Source: Salinigranum salinum (GTDB lineage: Archaea > Halobacteriota > Halobacteria > Halobacteriales > Haloferacaceae). From it: a stretch of 64,000 nucleotides of DNA. Shown one piece after another: positions 51,875 to 61,911 of the stretch. A program made the position numbers and the translations under genes. The first letter of the stretch is position 1. Every line of letters begins with the position of its first letter. The notes under the pieces are model-generated. The model ran no database searches and was not told where the DNA came from. It saw nothing but the letters and a program-made list of their open reading frames with translations. The stretch spans positions 930,001-994,000 of the forward strand of contig NZ_VTOJ01000002.1 of NCBI RefSeq assembly GCF_009176545.1, in the 5' to 3' direction.

Positions 51875-52572
51875 TTACCCCACCCGCTCCGCCTTGTCCG
51901 CCACCGATTCGGGCGGGTGTTGTGTGACGACCCGCTGGGCGGTTCGTTGTGACGAGACCAGGAGAGCCGACGAGCCGACGAAAAGAGCCGCGACGAGGGC
52001 GGTCCAGGCCACGTCCGGGACCGCCCGGAAGAGTGGGAGATCGAGCGCCGAGACGACGACGATGGCGACCGACACCCCCGACAGTCCCATGAACAGCTGT
52101 GGAATCCACTCCCTGTCCTCGGTCGCATCGAGGTCGAGCCGAAGGTTCTCCCCGTACTTCGTGAGTTCGATCGTGCTCTGCCGACGGTCGTACTCGATGA
52201 GCCCGAGGTCGGCTAGCTTCGGTGCGTGGAACTGGTACAACGACGTGTGGACGTTCTTCCGATCGTCGTATCTGATCGTGTCAGGATCGGTGCCTCGTTC
52301 CCACGCCGCTACCTGTCGTGAGACGTCCGCGAGGTCTACCGGACCGACTCCACCGTACTCTTGGAGATAGTGGAGGTGTAGCGTCGCCGGCGATTGTGGA
52401 TCGCTTCGAGAAGTTCCTCTCGTGACGGTACAGTCGCCTCGTCGGCCGGGGTCGCGACCGTGTGTTCCTGTTCGTTTTCTTGACCCTTCTGTTCTGAAAC
52501 GGGTCTCGATTGACCCGACCCCCCCTGTGCCCCTGCAGCGTTCTCCCTCCCTGCGGCGTGCTGTGTGACCAT
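51875..52572 (-). pseudogene. Frameshifted DUF7344-type membrane-anchored regulator
   Basis: Starts at ATG 52572 (MVTQHAAGRENAAGAQGG) and reads to REELLEAIHNRRRRYT, after which the domain continues one frame over as LHYLQEYGGVGPVDLADVSRQ, then DRKNVHTSLYQFHAPKLADLGLIEYD and two C-terminal hydrophobic helices. Comparison with the two intact paralogues (9431 and 10070) places the break at about 52380-52383, explained by loss of one base (TAC-AC-CTC in place of TAC-ACN-CTC). Real decay or a sequencing error cannot be told apart here. Confidence 0.78.
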
Positions 52573-53324
52573 GTGCACCTCTGTCCCCGGTTGCAATTCG
52601 CAAGACAGTATTGCTCGCGAAGCGGTTGTTCCATTGTCATTAGTGTCTAATAAGTGTTTGGGAGAGTATATGTCGGTTCCAATGTTATATTGTTTTGACC
52701 GTATATCGCGAGAATATTTCGCTCGATAATGTTGTGTAGATTGATGAATGAGACCAATCGTATCGTTGTCACATCTGACTGGCGGAGACGTCTCGATTGT
52801 CTGCGTCGGTTCTGAGGGATGGTCGGACGTGTCACGCTCAGAGGTAACAGTATTCTGATTTGGTTCGAAAGCGGTATTTTGGAAAAGTTCTGTCCGGTGA
52901 TAGCAGTATACTATCGTACGAAACACGGTAGTCGGTGGTCCACGACCGAAGTCGTGGGCTTCCACCTCGCACTCGTGTGAGTCCCGGTCGATCGTCTCCG
53001 CCCCGAACCGCATCACGGGCGGTCCTCCGTCGTCTCGACTCGTGTTCGACACTCCTTCGGCCGGAAGTGCCAGTGCAGTTTGATACGAAGTGAACGGGTA
53101 GGTGAGGTACGAGGGGCTCACGGTGTGCGGCACGAGTGGCGTGACTGGATGGGCCGGTCGCTCCCCCCCTTCGTCCGGGGATCGGGATAAACGCCCACAG
53201 GACGATGGGACGCCGTATATCCCGTTCGCAGTTCACCTGTACTTAAATAGAGTATGCCACCCGTATCACGTGCTCCAGTTCCCCGGGGAGACGGCCAGTT
53301 CGTGAAGAGCGGGCGTGAACAGCG
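52573..53324. other. Gene-free interval with AT-rich control DNA
   Basis: About 750 bases between the decayed regulator and the nitrate reductase operon. 52620-52760 is AT-rich and probably served the regulator's promoter. Longer open frames here have no motifs and poor composition. The operon promoter is near the right end. Confidence 0.5.
53243..53249 (+). promoter_or_regulatory. TATA-like box of the nitrate reductase operon
   Basis: TTAAATA in GC-rich surroundings, about 75 bases before the first ATG (53325), giving an expected leader near 50 nt. I looked for the palindrome CGAAC-N4-GTTCG reported for haloarchaeal denitrification promoters and saw only a half site (GTTCG at 53224-53228). 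Confidence 0.45.
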
Positions 53325-53939
53325 ATGAGACGGGGGACAGTGGTCGTGGTCGTCGTCGTCGCAGCCGTGTTGCTCCCGATGTGGTTCGTCGCCAGTCAGG
53401 GCGAACCGCCGAGCGAGGAGATCGCGATCGACCAGAGCGTCAACGAGATCCGCCCACTCGACGGCTTCGTCGACACGCCGAACAAGCTCTCGCCGAGTCA
53501 GGTGGGGGTCATCGTCTGGGTCGCGCTGCTCGTCCTGCTCGGTGTCCTTGCGTTCTTCCATCGGTTCATGAACAGGGCCGCGAGGCCGACTGAGAGGAGC
53601 GGGAACGGAGGAGTGACGCCCCGAAGTGGTCGAGAATCCGAGACCGCGCCGGATGGTGGGACAGTCGGTCGGTCGTGGCTGGTGACGGAGGATCGCTGGA
53701 TCGTCGAGTACGCGCCCGCGAGCGACGCGATCGAGGGACTGCTCGCGATGGGGTTGCTCTCGGTGCTGACCATCGTCTTCGCGGCGCTGTTCACCGGGGA
53801 GTACTTCACGCTCGCACGAACGCAGTACTTCGGTATCTACGCGTTCGGCATGTTCATGTCCCTGACCGGACTGACGGTGTCGTACTACGCCTGGTTCATG
53901 CCCCACATCGAAGTCGCCGAACGGAGGGAGCACCGATGA
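53325..53939 (+). CDS. Membrane protein, first gene of the nitrate reductase operon
   Basis: 204 aa. N-terminal signal-anchor helix (4-25), a segment EIAIDQSVNEIRPLDGFVDTPNKLSPSQ, a second helix (about 63-84), a basic/acidic linker, then two further helices (142-195: LLAMGLLSVLTIVFAALFTGEY and YFGIYAFGMFMSLTGLTVSYYAWFMPH). I do not recognise a domain; an equivalent gene heads other haloarchaeal nar clusters as far as I recall. The stop overlaps the Rieske start (ATGA), so it is probably part of the electron-transfer membrane module. Confidence 0.78.
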   Translation: MRRGTVVVVVVVAAVLLPMWFVASQGEPPSEEIAIDQSVNEIRPLDGFVDTPNKLSPSQVGVIVWVALLVLLGVLAFFHRFMNRAARPTERSGNGGVTPRSGRESETAPDGGTVGRSWLVTEDRWIVEYAPASDAIEGLLAMGLLSVLTIVFAALFTGEYFTLARTQYFGIYAFGMFMSLTGLTVSYYAWFMPHIEVAERREHR

Positions 53940-54607
53940 CGGCGAAAGACGACGACGCAGATCGAGAGTCCGTCTCGAGCGTCCCCGACGACTCCTGCGC
54001 CTGCGGGGACGCCAGCCAGCCGACCATCTACCGGCCGTTCTGGCGAGACAGTCGGGGCCGGATGGGTCGCCGCGGGTACGCCAGAGTGCTGGCGACCGTC
54101 GGTGGCCTGGCCGCGCTCGCGAGTCTCACCGCACCGGTGCTCGGACTGACGCGAGTCTTCGAGCGCTCCTACACCGGGCCCGTCTACTCCGACGGCGTCG
54201 CCCTCGTCGACAGCGAGGGCGACCGCATCGCGGAGACCCGTCTGTCGGAGGGCGAACAGCTGACGGTCTTTCCGGAGCCCCGGCCCGGAATCGACCGTGC
54301 GCCGACGCTGCTGGTCCGGTTCCCGGAGGAGGAGTACGGTGGGGAGACGCGCATGGAGTTCACCGTCTCCGGCTACGCGGCCTTCTCGAAGGTGTGCACG
54401 CACGCGGGCTGTATGGTCGCCGACCGCGACGATACGACGCTCGTCTGCCCCTGTCACTCCGGGCGGTTCGACCCGCTGTCGGGTGCGTCGGTCACCGGTG
54501 GGCCACCACCACGACCACTCCCGCAACTGCCGATCACGCTGTCGAGCGACGGGGAACTGATCGCCACTGGCGACTTCGAGGGGCACGTCGGCCCCGGAGG
54601 TGAGTGA
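53936..54607 (+). CDS. narB: Rieske [2Fe-2S] protein of the nitrate reductase complex
   Basis: 223 aa from ATG 53936. After an acidic start and one membrane helix (about 48-68: [20 protein letters not shown]), the Rieske ligands appear as CTHAGC (Cys and His) and CPCHSG (Cys and His). The twin Arg in [11 protein letters not shown] fits a Tat-inserted anchor. With the cytochrome b that follows it forms a bc1-like quinol oxidation unit feeding an outside-facing NarGH, as described for haloarchaeal pNar. Start and stop overlap neighbours. Confidence 0.92.
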   Translation: MTAKDDDADRESVSSVPDDSCACGDASQPTIYRPFWRDSRGRMGRRGYARVLATVGGLAALASLTAPVLGLTRVFERSYTGPVYSDGVALVDSEGDRIAETRLSEGEQLTVFPEPRPGIDRAPTLLVRFPEEEYGGETRMEFTVSGYAAFSKVCTHAGCMVADRDDTTLVCPCHSGRFDPLSGASVTGGPPPRPLPQLPITLSSDGELIATGDFEGHVGPGGE

Positions 54608-56028
54608 CGACGATGGACCGACTCGAGCGGCTCTACGGCTGGGTCGACGACCGACTGGACGTCGCCGGCGCCCAGTCGTTCTTCGGGAAGGCGTTCCCCG
54701 CCGAGGACTCCTTCCTGCTCGGCGAGGTGGCGCTGTTCTGTTTCCTGCTCTTGGTGTTCTCGGGCGTCTTCCTCGGCTTCTTCTTCGAGCCCAGCATTAG
54801 CGAGGTCGAGTACGAGGGCAGCGTCGCGGAGTATCAGGGCGAGGAACTGCCCGAGTCGTTCGTGAGCGTGTTGAACATCACCTACGACGTCCCCTTCGGG
54901 ATGCTCATCCGCCGGATGCACCACTGGGCGGCCCACCTCATGATCGCCTCGATGGCCCTGCACATGTTGCGGGTGTTCTTCACCGGCGCCTACCGTAACC
55001 CCCGCGAGCCCAACTGGCTCGTCGGCACCGGGCTCGCGGGCGCGACGATGTTCGCCGCCTACACGGGCTACGCCCTCCCGTTCGACGAGTTCGCGAGCAC
55101 GGCCGTCGGGATCGGCTACAACGTCACCCTCTCGATCCCACTCGTCGGCGAGACGCTCGCGCAGCTCGCTTTCGGTGGGTCGTTCCCGTCCAGTGCGACG
55201 ATCCCGCGCTTTTACTTCCTGCACGTGCTGGTGTTACCGGCGGCCATCGCGGGGCTCATCGGCCTGCACATGCTGATCCTCGTCAGGCAGAAACACACGG
55301 AGGCCCAGCGGGACGCGGACGTGCCAGCCCCCGACCGAGACGACACGACCGCCGCCGACGGCGGCAGCGTCGCTCGGGACGACGACAGCGTGGTCGTCGG
55401 CCTGCCGGCCGTCCCGAATCAGGTGGCCGTCAGCGCCGTCGTCTTCTTCCTGACGCTGGCGACGCTATCGCTGCTGGCCGGCTTCCTCCCGGTGCACAAC
55501 ATCGCCGAGTACGGGCCCAACGACCCGGCGTCGACGCCGTCGCTCATCATGCCGGACTGGTTCCTGATGTGGGGGTACGGCTTCCTGAAGCTGACACCGT
55601 CGTGGCTCAGCTTCGACGTCTTCGGCGTCCACATCAGCGCCGAGTTCATCGGCGGGCTGGCGCTTCCGAGCCTCGTCTTCGGTCTCGTCGCGGTGTGGCC
55701 GTTCATCGACTACGAAGAGACGGCCGTGCACTTCACCGCCGATCCGCTGGAACGGCCGTTCCAGACCGGGGTCGGTGTCGCCGGCGTCGTGTTCATCATG
55801 CTCGCGTCGATCGCGGGGATGGACGTGATCGTCGCCGACATCGTGGGGCTGACCACGGCGCAACTCAAGCCCTACCTGATCGGGGCACTCCTCGTCGGGC
55901 CGCTGGTCGCCGGACTGATCGTCTACGCGGGTCTCGGCGGATTCGAAGACGACCCGCCGGACGACGACCCACCGGACGACACGACACCGAACGAGGAGAC
56001 GCCAGCAGACACGGAGGGCGACGAATGA
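54604..56028 (+). CDS. narC: Cytochrome b of the nitrate reductase complex
   Basis: 474 aa from GTG 54604 (ATG 54613 is possible). Heme-ligating histidines are visible in [21 protein letters not shown] and again in [23 protein letters not shown], the cytochrome b/b6 four-helix pattern. The second half ([20 protein letters not shown] onward) is the subunit IV-like portion with [14 protein letters not shown] in place of the Qo PEWY motif. It oxidises quinol and passes electrons to the Rieske protein. Acidic C-terminal tail. Overlaps both neighbours. Confidence 0.93.
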   Translation: MTTMDRLERLYGWVDDRLDVAGAQSFFGKAFPAEDSFLLGEVALFCFLLLVFSGVFLGFFFEPSISEVEYEGSVAEYQGEELPESFVSVLNITYDVPFGMLIRRMHHWAAHLMIASMALHMLRVFFTGAYRNPREPNWLVGTGLAGATMFAAYTGYALPFDEFASTAVGIGYNVTLSIPLVGETLAQLAFGGSFPSSATIPRFYFLHVLVLPAAIAGLIGLHMLILVRQKHTEAQRDADVPAPDRDDTTAADGGSVARDDDSVVVGLPAVPNQVAVSAVVFFLTLATLSLLAGFLPVHNIAEYGPNDPASTPSLIMPDWFLMWGYGFLKLTPSWLSFDVFGVHISAEFIGGLALPSLVFGLVAVWPFIDYEETAVHFTADPLERPFQTGVGVAGVVFIMLASIAGMDVIVADIVGLTTAQLKPYLIGALLVGPLVAGLIVYAGLGGFEDDPPDDDPPDDTTPNEETPADTEGDE

Positions 56029-56219
56029 GCGCAGCGTCCGGTGGGAGGGTGACCCTCTCCACCCGGCAGTATCGCTGGCTGGATCGGACGACGAAACTCG
56101 CCGGTGTCGCCCTGATCGCCGCCGGCCTCGACGCCGGCGGCGGGACGCTGGCCGGCATCGCGCTGGCAGCGACCGGCGTTGCGTGCGGACTCACGACCGT
56201 TCTCATCGACAACCCATGA
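56025..56219 (+). CDS. Small two-helix membrane protein in the nar operon
   Basis: 64 aa. Translation is supported by 4-base overlaps with the cytochrome b stop and the narG start. Two short hydrophobic stretches ([14 protein letters not shown] and [20 protein letters not shown]). No family recognised; perhaps a small subunit of the membrane module. Confidence 0.72.
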   Translation: MSAASGGRVTLSTRQYRWLDRTTKLAGVALIAAGLDAGGGTLAGIALAATGVACGLTTVLIDNP

Positions 56220-59197
56220 GCGAACGAGAAAACGAGAACTACCGCGATTCGACATCGGCATCGGCCACGGGAGACGTCTCGACCGCGCGACGGGACTTCC
56301 TGAAAGGCATCGGCGTCGCATCACTCCTCGGCGCGACGGGCACCGGCCTCGGCGCGACTGGCGACGAGCTCGACGAGTTCTTCCAGCTGGATGGCATCGA
56401 GGTCGTCGACGACCCCATCGGCGACTACCCCTACCGGGACTGGGAGGACCTCTACCGCGAGCAGTGGGACTGGGACTCGACGGCCCGCTCAACCCACAGC
56501 GTCAACTGTACCGGGAGCTGTTCGTGGGAAGTGTACGTCCGCAACGGGCAGGTCTGGCGCGAGGACCAGGCCGCGGACTACCCCGTCTTCGACGAGAGCC
56601 TGCCCAACCCAAACCCGCGGGGCTGTCAGAAAGGGGCCTGCTACTCGGACTACGTCAACGCCGACCATCGCGTGCTCCACCCGCTCCGGCGGACCGGCGA
56701 ACGGGGGTCGGGCAAGTGGGAGCGCATCTCCTGGGACGAGGCGCTGACCGAGATCGCCGAGGAGGTGATCGAGACCGTCGCGGAGGAGGAGAACTACGAC
56801 GGCATCAGTGGGTTCACACCGATCCCGGCGATGAGCCCCGTCTCCTTCGCGGGTGGGTCGCGACTCGTCAACCTCCTCGGAGGGGTCTCGCACAGTTTCT
56901 ACGACTGGTACTCGGACCTGCCGCCGGGCCAGCCGATCACCTGGGGGACGCAGACGGACAACGCGGAGAGCGCCGACTGGTACAACGCCGACTACCTCAT
57001 CGCGTGGGGTTCGAACGTCAACGTCACGCGCATTCCCGACGCGAAGTACTTCCTCGAGGCCGCCTACGACGGCACGAAACGCGTCGGCGTCTTCACGGAC
57101 TACTCCCAGACGGCCATCCACTGCGACGAGTGGATCAGTCCCGAACCGGGTACCGACACCGCGCTCGCACTGGGGATGGCCCGGACGATCGTCGACGAGG
57201 GCCTGTACGACGAACCCCACCTGAAGGAACAGACCGACATGCCGCTGCTCGTTCGGGAGGACACCGGGAAGTTCCTCCGGGCCTCGGAGATCGGACTCGA
57301 TGTCGACGCCGACCGCCCCGACCACGTGTTCGTGATGCAGGACGGGGCCGGCGAGCTACGCGCCGCACCGGGGTCGCTCGGCGCACGCGACGGGCAACAC
57401 GACGCCACCGCCAGTATCGACCTCGACTTCGACCCGCAGCTCGCGGTCGAACGGACGGTCTCGACGTCGGACGGCCCGGTCGCGGTGCGATCGGTGTGGA
57501 ACGAACTCCGCGACGAACTGTCGACCTACACGCCCGAGCACGTCCACGAGCTCACCGGCGTCGGCCGCCAGACGCACCAGGAGATCGCCCGCGAGTTCGC
57601 CGACGTCGACCGCGCGAAGATCATCCACGGGAAGGGCGTCAACGACTGGTACCACAACGACCTCGGCAACCGCGCGATCCAGCTGTTGGTGACGCTGACC
57701 GGCAACCTCGGCCGACAGGGGACGGGCCTCGACCACTACGTCGGCCAGGAGAAGATCTGGACGTTCCACGGGTGGCAGACGCTCTCGTTCCCGACCGGCA
57801 GCGTGCGAGGCGTGCCGACGACGCTGTGGACGTACTACCACTGCGACGTGCTGGACAACGCCGATCCGGAGACGACCCGGCGCGTCCGGGAGGCCATCGA
57901 CAACGACTGGATGCCCGTCTACCCCGAAGAGCGGGCGGACGGGTCGCGGCCGGACCCCTCGATCCTGTTCGTCTGGCGGGGGAACTACTTCAACCAGGCG
58001 AAAGGGAACGTCGCGGTCGAGGAGCAGCTCTGGCCCAAACTCGACCTGGTGGTCGACATCAACTTCCGGATGGACTCCTCGGCGCTCTACTCGGACATCG
58101 TGTTACCGTCCGCGAGCCACTACGAGAAACACGACCTCTCGATGACGGACATGCACACGTACGTCCACCCCTTCACGCCCGCGGTGGAGCCGCTGGGCGA
58201 GTCGAAGACGGACTGGCAGATCTTCCGCGAACTCGCGGCGAAGATCCAGGAACTCGCCGAGGAACGTGGGATCGAGCCGGTGCCCGACCGAAAATTCGAC
58301 CGCGACATCGACCTCCAGTCGGTGCACGACGACTACGTCCGCGACTGGGAGACCGGTGAGCCGGGGGGCCTCGCCGACGACAGGGCGGCTGCCGAGTACA
58401 TCCTCGACCACTCCGAGGAGACGAACCCCGAGGGCACGAACGAGCGGATCACGTTCGACGACATCGACGACCAGCCCCGGCGCTTTCTCGCCACTGGTGA
58501 CCACTGGACGTCCGACATCGAGGAGGGTGAGGCGTACGCCCCCTGGAAGGACTACGTGCAGGACAAACAGCCGTGGCCGACGTTCACCGGCCGGCAGCAG
58601 TACTACATCGACCACGACTGGTTCTTGGAACTCGACGAACAGCTCCCCACCCACAAACAGGCACCCACGCTGCAGGACAAGGCCGACTACCCGCTGCGGT
58701 ACAACACGCCCCACGGCCGGTGGTCGATCCACTCGACGTGGCGCGACAGCGAGCGGATGCTCCGGCTCCAGCGTGGGGAGCCGGTCGTCTACCTGAACCC
58801 CGACGATATGGCCGAGCGGGGGATCGAGGACGGCGACACGGTCCGCGTCTACAACGACCTCGGCGAGGTCGAGGTGCAGGCGAAACGGTATCCGAGCAGC
58901 GAACCGGGGACGGCACGGATGTACTTCGCCTGGGAGCGCTTCCAGTACCCCGATCGAGGAAACTTCAACTCGCTCGTCCCGCTGTACATGAAACCCACAC
59001 AGCTCGTTCAGTACCCCGAGGACACCGGCGAACACCTGCACTTCTTCCCCAACTACTGGGGACCGACCGGCGTCAACAGCGACGTCCGCGTCGAGGTCGA
59101 ACGCGTGGGAGGCGGCGACAGCGACGACGACGGAGACGACGGAGACGACGGTGGCAGTGGTGGCGATGGAGGCGGCGACGGAGGTGAGGGGGCATGA
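56216..59197 (+). CDS. narG: Respiratory nitrate reductase catalytic subunit (outward-facing NarG)
   Basis: 993 aa. Reduces nitrate to nitrite at a molybdenum bis-MGD centre. The Tat signal TARRDFLKGIGVASLLGA (RR 25-26) shows export, so the active site faces outside. The FeS-binding start reads HSVNCTGSC (His94, Cys98, Cys102), with a later Cys in GCQKGACYSDYV. The Mo ligand is Asp259 in YNADYLIAWGSN, which marks nitrate rather than DMSO reductase. C-terminal molybdopterin-binding domain from about residue 830 (GRWSIHSTWRDSERML, VYLNPDDMAERG). It ends in an acidic Gly-rich tail. Overlaps narH. Confidence 0.96.
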   Translation: MSERENENYRDSTSASATGDVSTARRDFLKGIGVASLLGATGTGLGATGDELDEFFQLDGIEVVDDPIGDYPYRDWEDLYREQWDWDSTARSTHSVNCTGSCSWEVYVRNGQVWREDQAADYPVFDESLPNPNPRGCQKGACYSDYVNADHRVLHPLRRTGERGSGKWERISWDEALTEIAEEVIETVAEEENYDGISGFTPIPAMSPVSFAGGSRLVNLLGGVSHSFYDWYSDLPPGQPITWGTQTDNAESADWYNADYLIAWGSNVNVTRIPDAKYFLEAAYDGTKRVGVFTDYSQTAIHCDEWISPEPGTDTALALGMARTIVDEGLYDEPHLKEQTDMPLLVREDTGKFLRASEIGLDVDADRPDHVFVMQDGAGELRAAPGSLGARDGQHDATASIDLDFDPQLAVERTVSTSDGPVAVRSVWNELRDELSTYTPEHVHELTGVGRQTHQEIAREFADVDRAKIIHGKGVNDWYHNDLGNRAIQLLVTLTGNLGRQGTGLDHYVGQEKIWTFHGWQTLSFPTGSVRGVPTTLWTYYHCDVLDNADPETTRRVREAIDNDWMPVYPEERADGSRPDPSILFVWRGNYFNQAKGNVAVEEQLWPKLDLVVDINFRMDSSALYSDIVLPSASHYEKHDLSMTDMHTYVHPFTPAVEPLGESKTDWQIFRELAAKIQELAEERGIEPVPDRKFDRDIDLQSVHDDYVRDWETGEPGGLADDRAAAEYILDHSEETNPEGTNERITFDDIDDQPRRFLATGDHWTSDIEEGEAYAPWKDYVQDKQPWPTFTGRQQYYIDHDWFLELDEQLPTHKQAPTLQDKADYPLRYNTPHGRWSIHSTWRDSERMLRLQRGEPVVYLNPDDMAERGIEDGDTVRVYNDLGEVEVQAKRYPSSEPGTARMYFAWERFQYPDRGNFNSLVPLYMKPTQLVQYPEDTGEHLHFFPNYWGPTGVNSDVRVEVERVGGGDSDDDGDDGDDGGSGGDGGGDGGEGA

Positions 59198-60249
59198 GTT
59201 CGCACGCCGAGGACGGCGACGACACGGTCGACCTCGCGGAGGGTGTCGACCACCAGGTCGCGATGGTGATGGACCTCAACAAGTGCATCGGCTGTCAGAC
59301 GTGTACGATCGCGTGCAAGACCAACTGGACGGACGGGGGCGGTCGCGAGTACATGTACTGGAACAACGTCGAGACCAAACCGGGCGCCGGCTACCCCCGC
59401 GACTGGGAGGAGATGGGTGGCGGGTGGACCGACGACGGGCAAGAGCGCACCCCCGGCGAACTCCCCGACGAAGACGACTACGGTCGGCCGTGGGAGTTCA
59501 ACCACGAGCAGATCATGTACGAGGGGAGCGATTCCCCGCTCCGTCCGATGGACAACGCCGCCGACTGGAGCCCGAACTGGGACGAGGACGAGGGCGCCGG
59601 CGAGTACCCCAACTCCTACTACTTCTACCTCCCGCGCATCTGCAACCACTGCACGCACCCTTCGTGCGTCGAGGCCTGCCCCCGGTCGGCGCTGTACAAA
59701 CGCTCCGAGGACGGGATCGTCCTCGTCGACCAGGACCGCTGTCGCGGCTACCGCTACTGCGTCGAGGGCTGTCCGTACAAGAAGGTGTACTACAACGCGA
59801 TGAAGAAGGTGTCCGAGAAGTGTATCTTCTGCTACCCCCGGATCGAGGGCGAGGGGCCGGAGGGCGAGGTCCGCGGGACGGCCTGTGCGGAGGACTGCCC
59901 GCCACAGCTCCGGATGGTCGGCTACCTCGACGACGAGGAGGGACCGATCCACAAGCTGGTCAACGAGTACGAGGTGGCGATCCGGCTCCACCCCGAGTTC
60001 CGGACGGAGCCGAACGTCTACTACATCCCGCCGTTCGCCCCGCCGCAACACTCCGAGGAAGGCGAGTCGCTCGACGCCGAGCGCATCCCGCGAACCTACC
60101 TCGAGGAGCTGTTCGGCCCGAAGATCAACGACGCGCTGAACACCATCAGCCGGGAGCGCGACCGGGTCCGGCGCGGCGAGGAGAGCGAACTGATGGAGCT
60201 GTTGAACAGCGACCGGGAGGAGAAGTACCGACTGGAGGTGTTCGAATGA
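59194..60249 (+). CDS. narH: Nitrate reductase iron-sulfur subunit (NarH)
   Basis: 351 aa. Four cysteine clusters carry electrons to NarG: CIGCQTCTIACK, CNHCTHPSCVEACP, CRGYRYCVEGCP (with Tyr/Arg in the first spacing) and the CIFCYPRIEGE ... CAEDCP pair. No signal peptide, so it is expected to cross the membrane with NarG on the Tat system. Slightly shorter than bacterial NarH, as in archaeal pNar and the chlorate/selenate reductase group. Confidence 0.95.
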   Translation: MSSHAEDGDDTVDLAEGVDHQVAMVMDLNKCIGCQTCTIACKTNWTDGGGREYMYWNNVETKPGAGYPRDWEEMGGGWTDDGQERTPGELPDEDDYGRPWEFNHEQIMYEGSDSPLRPMDNAADWSPNWDEDEGAGEYPNSYYFYLPRICNHCTHPSCVEACPRSALYKRSEDGIVLVDQDRCRGYRYCVEGCPYKKVYYNAMKKVSEKCIFCYPRIEGEGPEGEVRGTACAEDCPPQLRMVGYLDDEEGPIHKLVNEYEVAIRLHPEFRTEPNVYYIPPFAPPQHSEEGESLDAERIPRTYLEELFGPKINDALNTISRERDRVRRGEESELMELLNSDREEKYRLEVFE

Positions 60250-61208
60250 GCGACGCGGATCGCGCCGGGGAGCGCGACCGGGAGCGGGCGGGGAACGCGA
60301 CCGATCGCCGGAGCAGGGACCCCGAACCGTCGGGTCGAAGAGCCAGCGGAGGCCGACGGCCGGCCGCGAGGCGGGAACTGCTCCTGGCGAGTACCTTCGC
60401 CGCCCTGTTGCTCGTGACGGCGACGGTCGGGCCAATGGTGGTGGACGCTCGTCCCGCCTTCGAGATCCCCGTCGAGGCAGGCACGGAGAACGAGAACCTC
60501 GAGAGCGCCACGGCGGACGCGTGGACCCGAGTGCCCGCGGCCACGGTGTCGATGTCCGCCTCGGGGGCGTCGGTCCCCGGCGGCGACGACTCTACCGTCG
60601 AGGAGGCGAAGGTACAGGCGGTGCAGACCGACCAGCGGCTGTACCTGCGACTCGCGTGGGACGACGCGACGGTCGACCGGTCGACGGGCTCCACGCTGGC
60701 GTTCGCCGACGCGGTCGCCGTCCAGTTGCCGGCGAACGCGAGCGCCCGCCCACCCATCACGATGGGCAGCACCGACAACCCGGTGAACGTCTGGTACTGG
60801 TCGGCTGACGGCACCACCGACGAACTGCTCGCCGGCGGCCCCGGGAGCACGACACGGTTCGACCAGGGGACGATCGTCACGGACGCGACACACCGAAACG
60901 GCCGCTGGTACGTGGTGCTCTCGCGGTCGCTCGATGCGACCAGCGAGCACAGGACGGCGATCCCGGACGACGCGGACATGGACGTCGCCGTCGCGGTGTG
61001 GAACGGCTCCAACATGGAGCGCTCGGGGAAGAAGTCCGTCAGCGAGTGGCACTACCTCGCGCTCGGTCCCGGCCCCCAGGGACCGCCGTACCAGACGATC
61101 CTCTGGCTCGTCGCGGGTCTCGCTATCGTCGGCTCCGTGCTCGTGACGATCGAGGGCGTCCGCCGGACGCGGGACGAAGGAGACGGACGAGGGGAGGAGA
61201 GTGACTGA
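60246..61208 (+). CDS. Heme-binding gamma-type subunit (ethylbenzene dehydrogenase/DMSO reductase type II family)
   Basis: 320 aa from ATG 60246. A basic N-region (RRPAARRELLLASTFAALLLV) acts as signal-anchor and a C-terminal helix (ILWLVAGLAIVGSVLVTI) anchors the other end. Between them is the beta-sandwich heme-b domain of EBDH/DdhC-type gamma subunits: VQAVQTDQRLYLRLAWDDAT, FADAVAVQLP, NPVNVWYWSADG. It likely carries electrons from the Rieske/cytochrome b side to NarH. Heme ligands cannot be fixed by eye. Confidence 0.85.
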   Translation: MSDADRAGERDRERAGNATDRRSRDPEPSGRRASGGRRPAARRELLLASTFAALLLVTATVGPMVVDARPAFEIPVEAGTENENLESATADAWTRVPAATVSMSASGASVPGGDDSTVEEAKVQAVQTDQRLYLRLAWDDATVDRSTGSTLAFADAVAVQLPANASARPPITMGSTDNPVNVWYWSADGTTDELLAGGPGSTTRFDQGTIVTDATHRNGRWYVVLSRSLDATSEHRTAIPDDADMDVAVAVWNGSNMERSGKKSVSEWHYLALGPGPQGPPYQTILWLVAGLAIVGSVLVTIEGVRRTRDEGDGRGEESD

Positions 61209-61911
61209 GATGGTCACGGACGAGAGACGGCGGGCCGACCTGGCGGCGCTCGCCGACGAGATCACGACCGACGCCGGGGCTCGCGGCGGGGTGTACGCGC
61301 TCGCGGCGAAGGCGTTCGACCAGCCCAGCGAGCGGTTCTACCGGGAACTCGAGACGGGGCGCGTCGACGACCTGTTCGCGGCGCTGGTCGATCGCAGCGG
61401 GCTCGACGTTCAGCCGCCCGACGCGACGGTCGACGAGGACCGTGAGACGGTCGCGGCGCGGTTCAACGACCTCTTCGTCGTCGGCTACTCGGAGGTCGTC
61501 GACAAGACCGACGGCACCGTCGAGAGCTACGGGCCACCGGTGTCGCTGTACGAGTCCGACTACCGCTCCGAGGTCTCCTGGAACGACGTCAACCTCGACC
61601 TCGCTCGCGCCTACGAGTACTTCGGCGTACAGGTCGACCGGGAGACGCGGCGCAACCACGACCACGTCCGCCTCCAGCTGGAGTTCATGGGCTATCTCTG
61701 CCGACGCGAGGCGGCCGTCGATCAGAGCGTGGCCGCCGCACGGCTGGACTTTCACGACCGTCACCTCCGCGTCGTCACGGAGGGGATCGCCGGCGCCCTC
61801 GGTGACGAGCCGGGGACGGGGCTCTACGGCCGACTCGCGGCCTTCCTCGACCGGTTTACCGCGGCCGACGTCGACGACCTGGCGGCACGGCAGGAGGGTG
61901 AGTCACCGTGA
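61201..61911 (+). CDS. narJ: NarJ/TorD-like molybdoenzyme chaperone
   Basis: 236 aa from GTG 61201 (ATG 61210 also in frame). Helical TorD/DmsD/NarJ-type protein: RGGVYALAAKAFDQPSERFYREL, RFNDLFVVGYSEVVDKTDGTVESYGPPVSLYESDY and VRLQLEFMGYLCRREAA. The family inserts cofactor and proofreads Tat export of the catalytic subunit. Position after the structural genes, overlapping both neighbours, supports a NarG-specific role. Confidence 0.88.
   Translation: MTEMVTDERRRADLAALADEITTDAGARGGVYALAAKAFDQPSERFYRELETGRVDDLFAALVDRSGLDVQPPDATVDEDRETVAARFNDLFVVGYSEVVDKTDGTVESYGPPVSLYESDYRSEVSWNDVNLDLARAYEYFGVQVDRETRRNHDHVRLQLEFMGYLCRREAAVDQSVAAARLDFHDRHLRVVTEGIAGALGDEPGTGLYGRLAAFLDRFTAADVDDLAARQEGESP

Noticed and set aside
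53140-53324. Full NarO-type palindrome upstream of the nar operon
   Set aside because: Only a GTTCG half site was found at 53224-53228; the partner CGAAC four bases away is absent.
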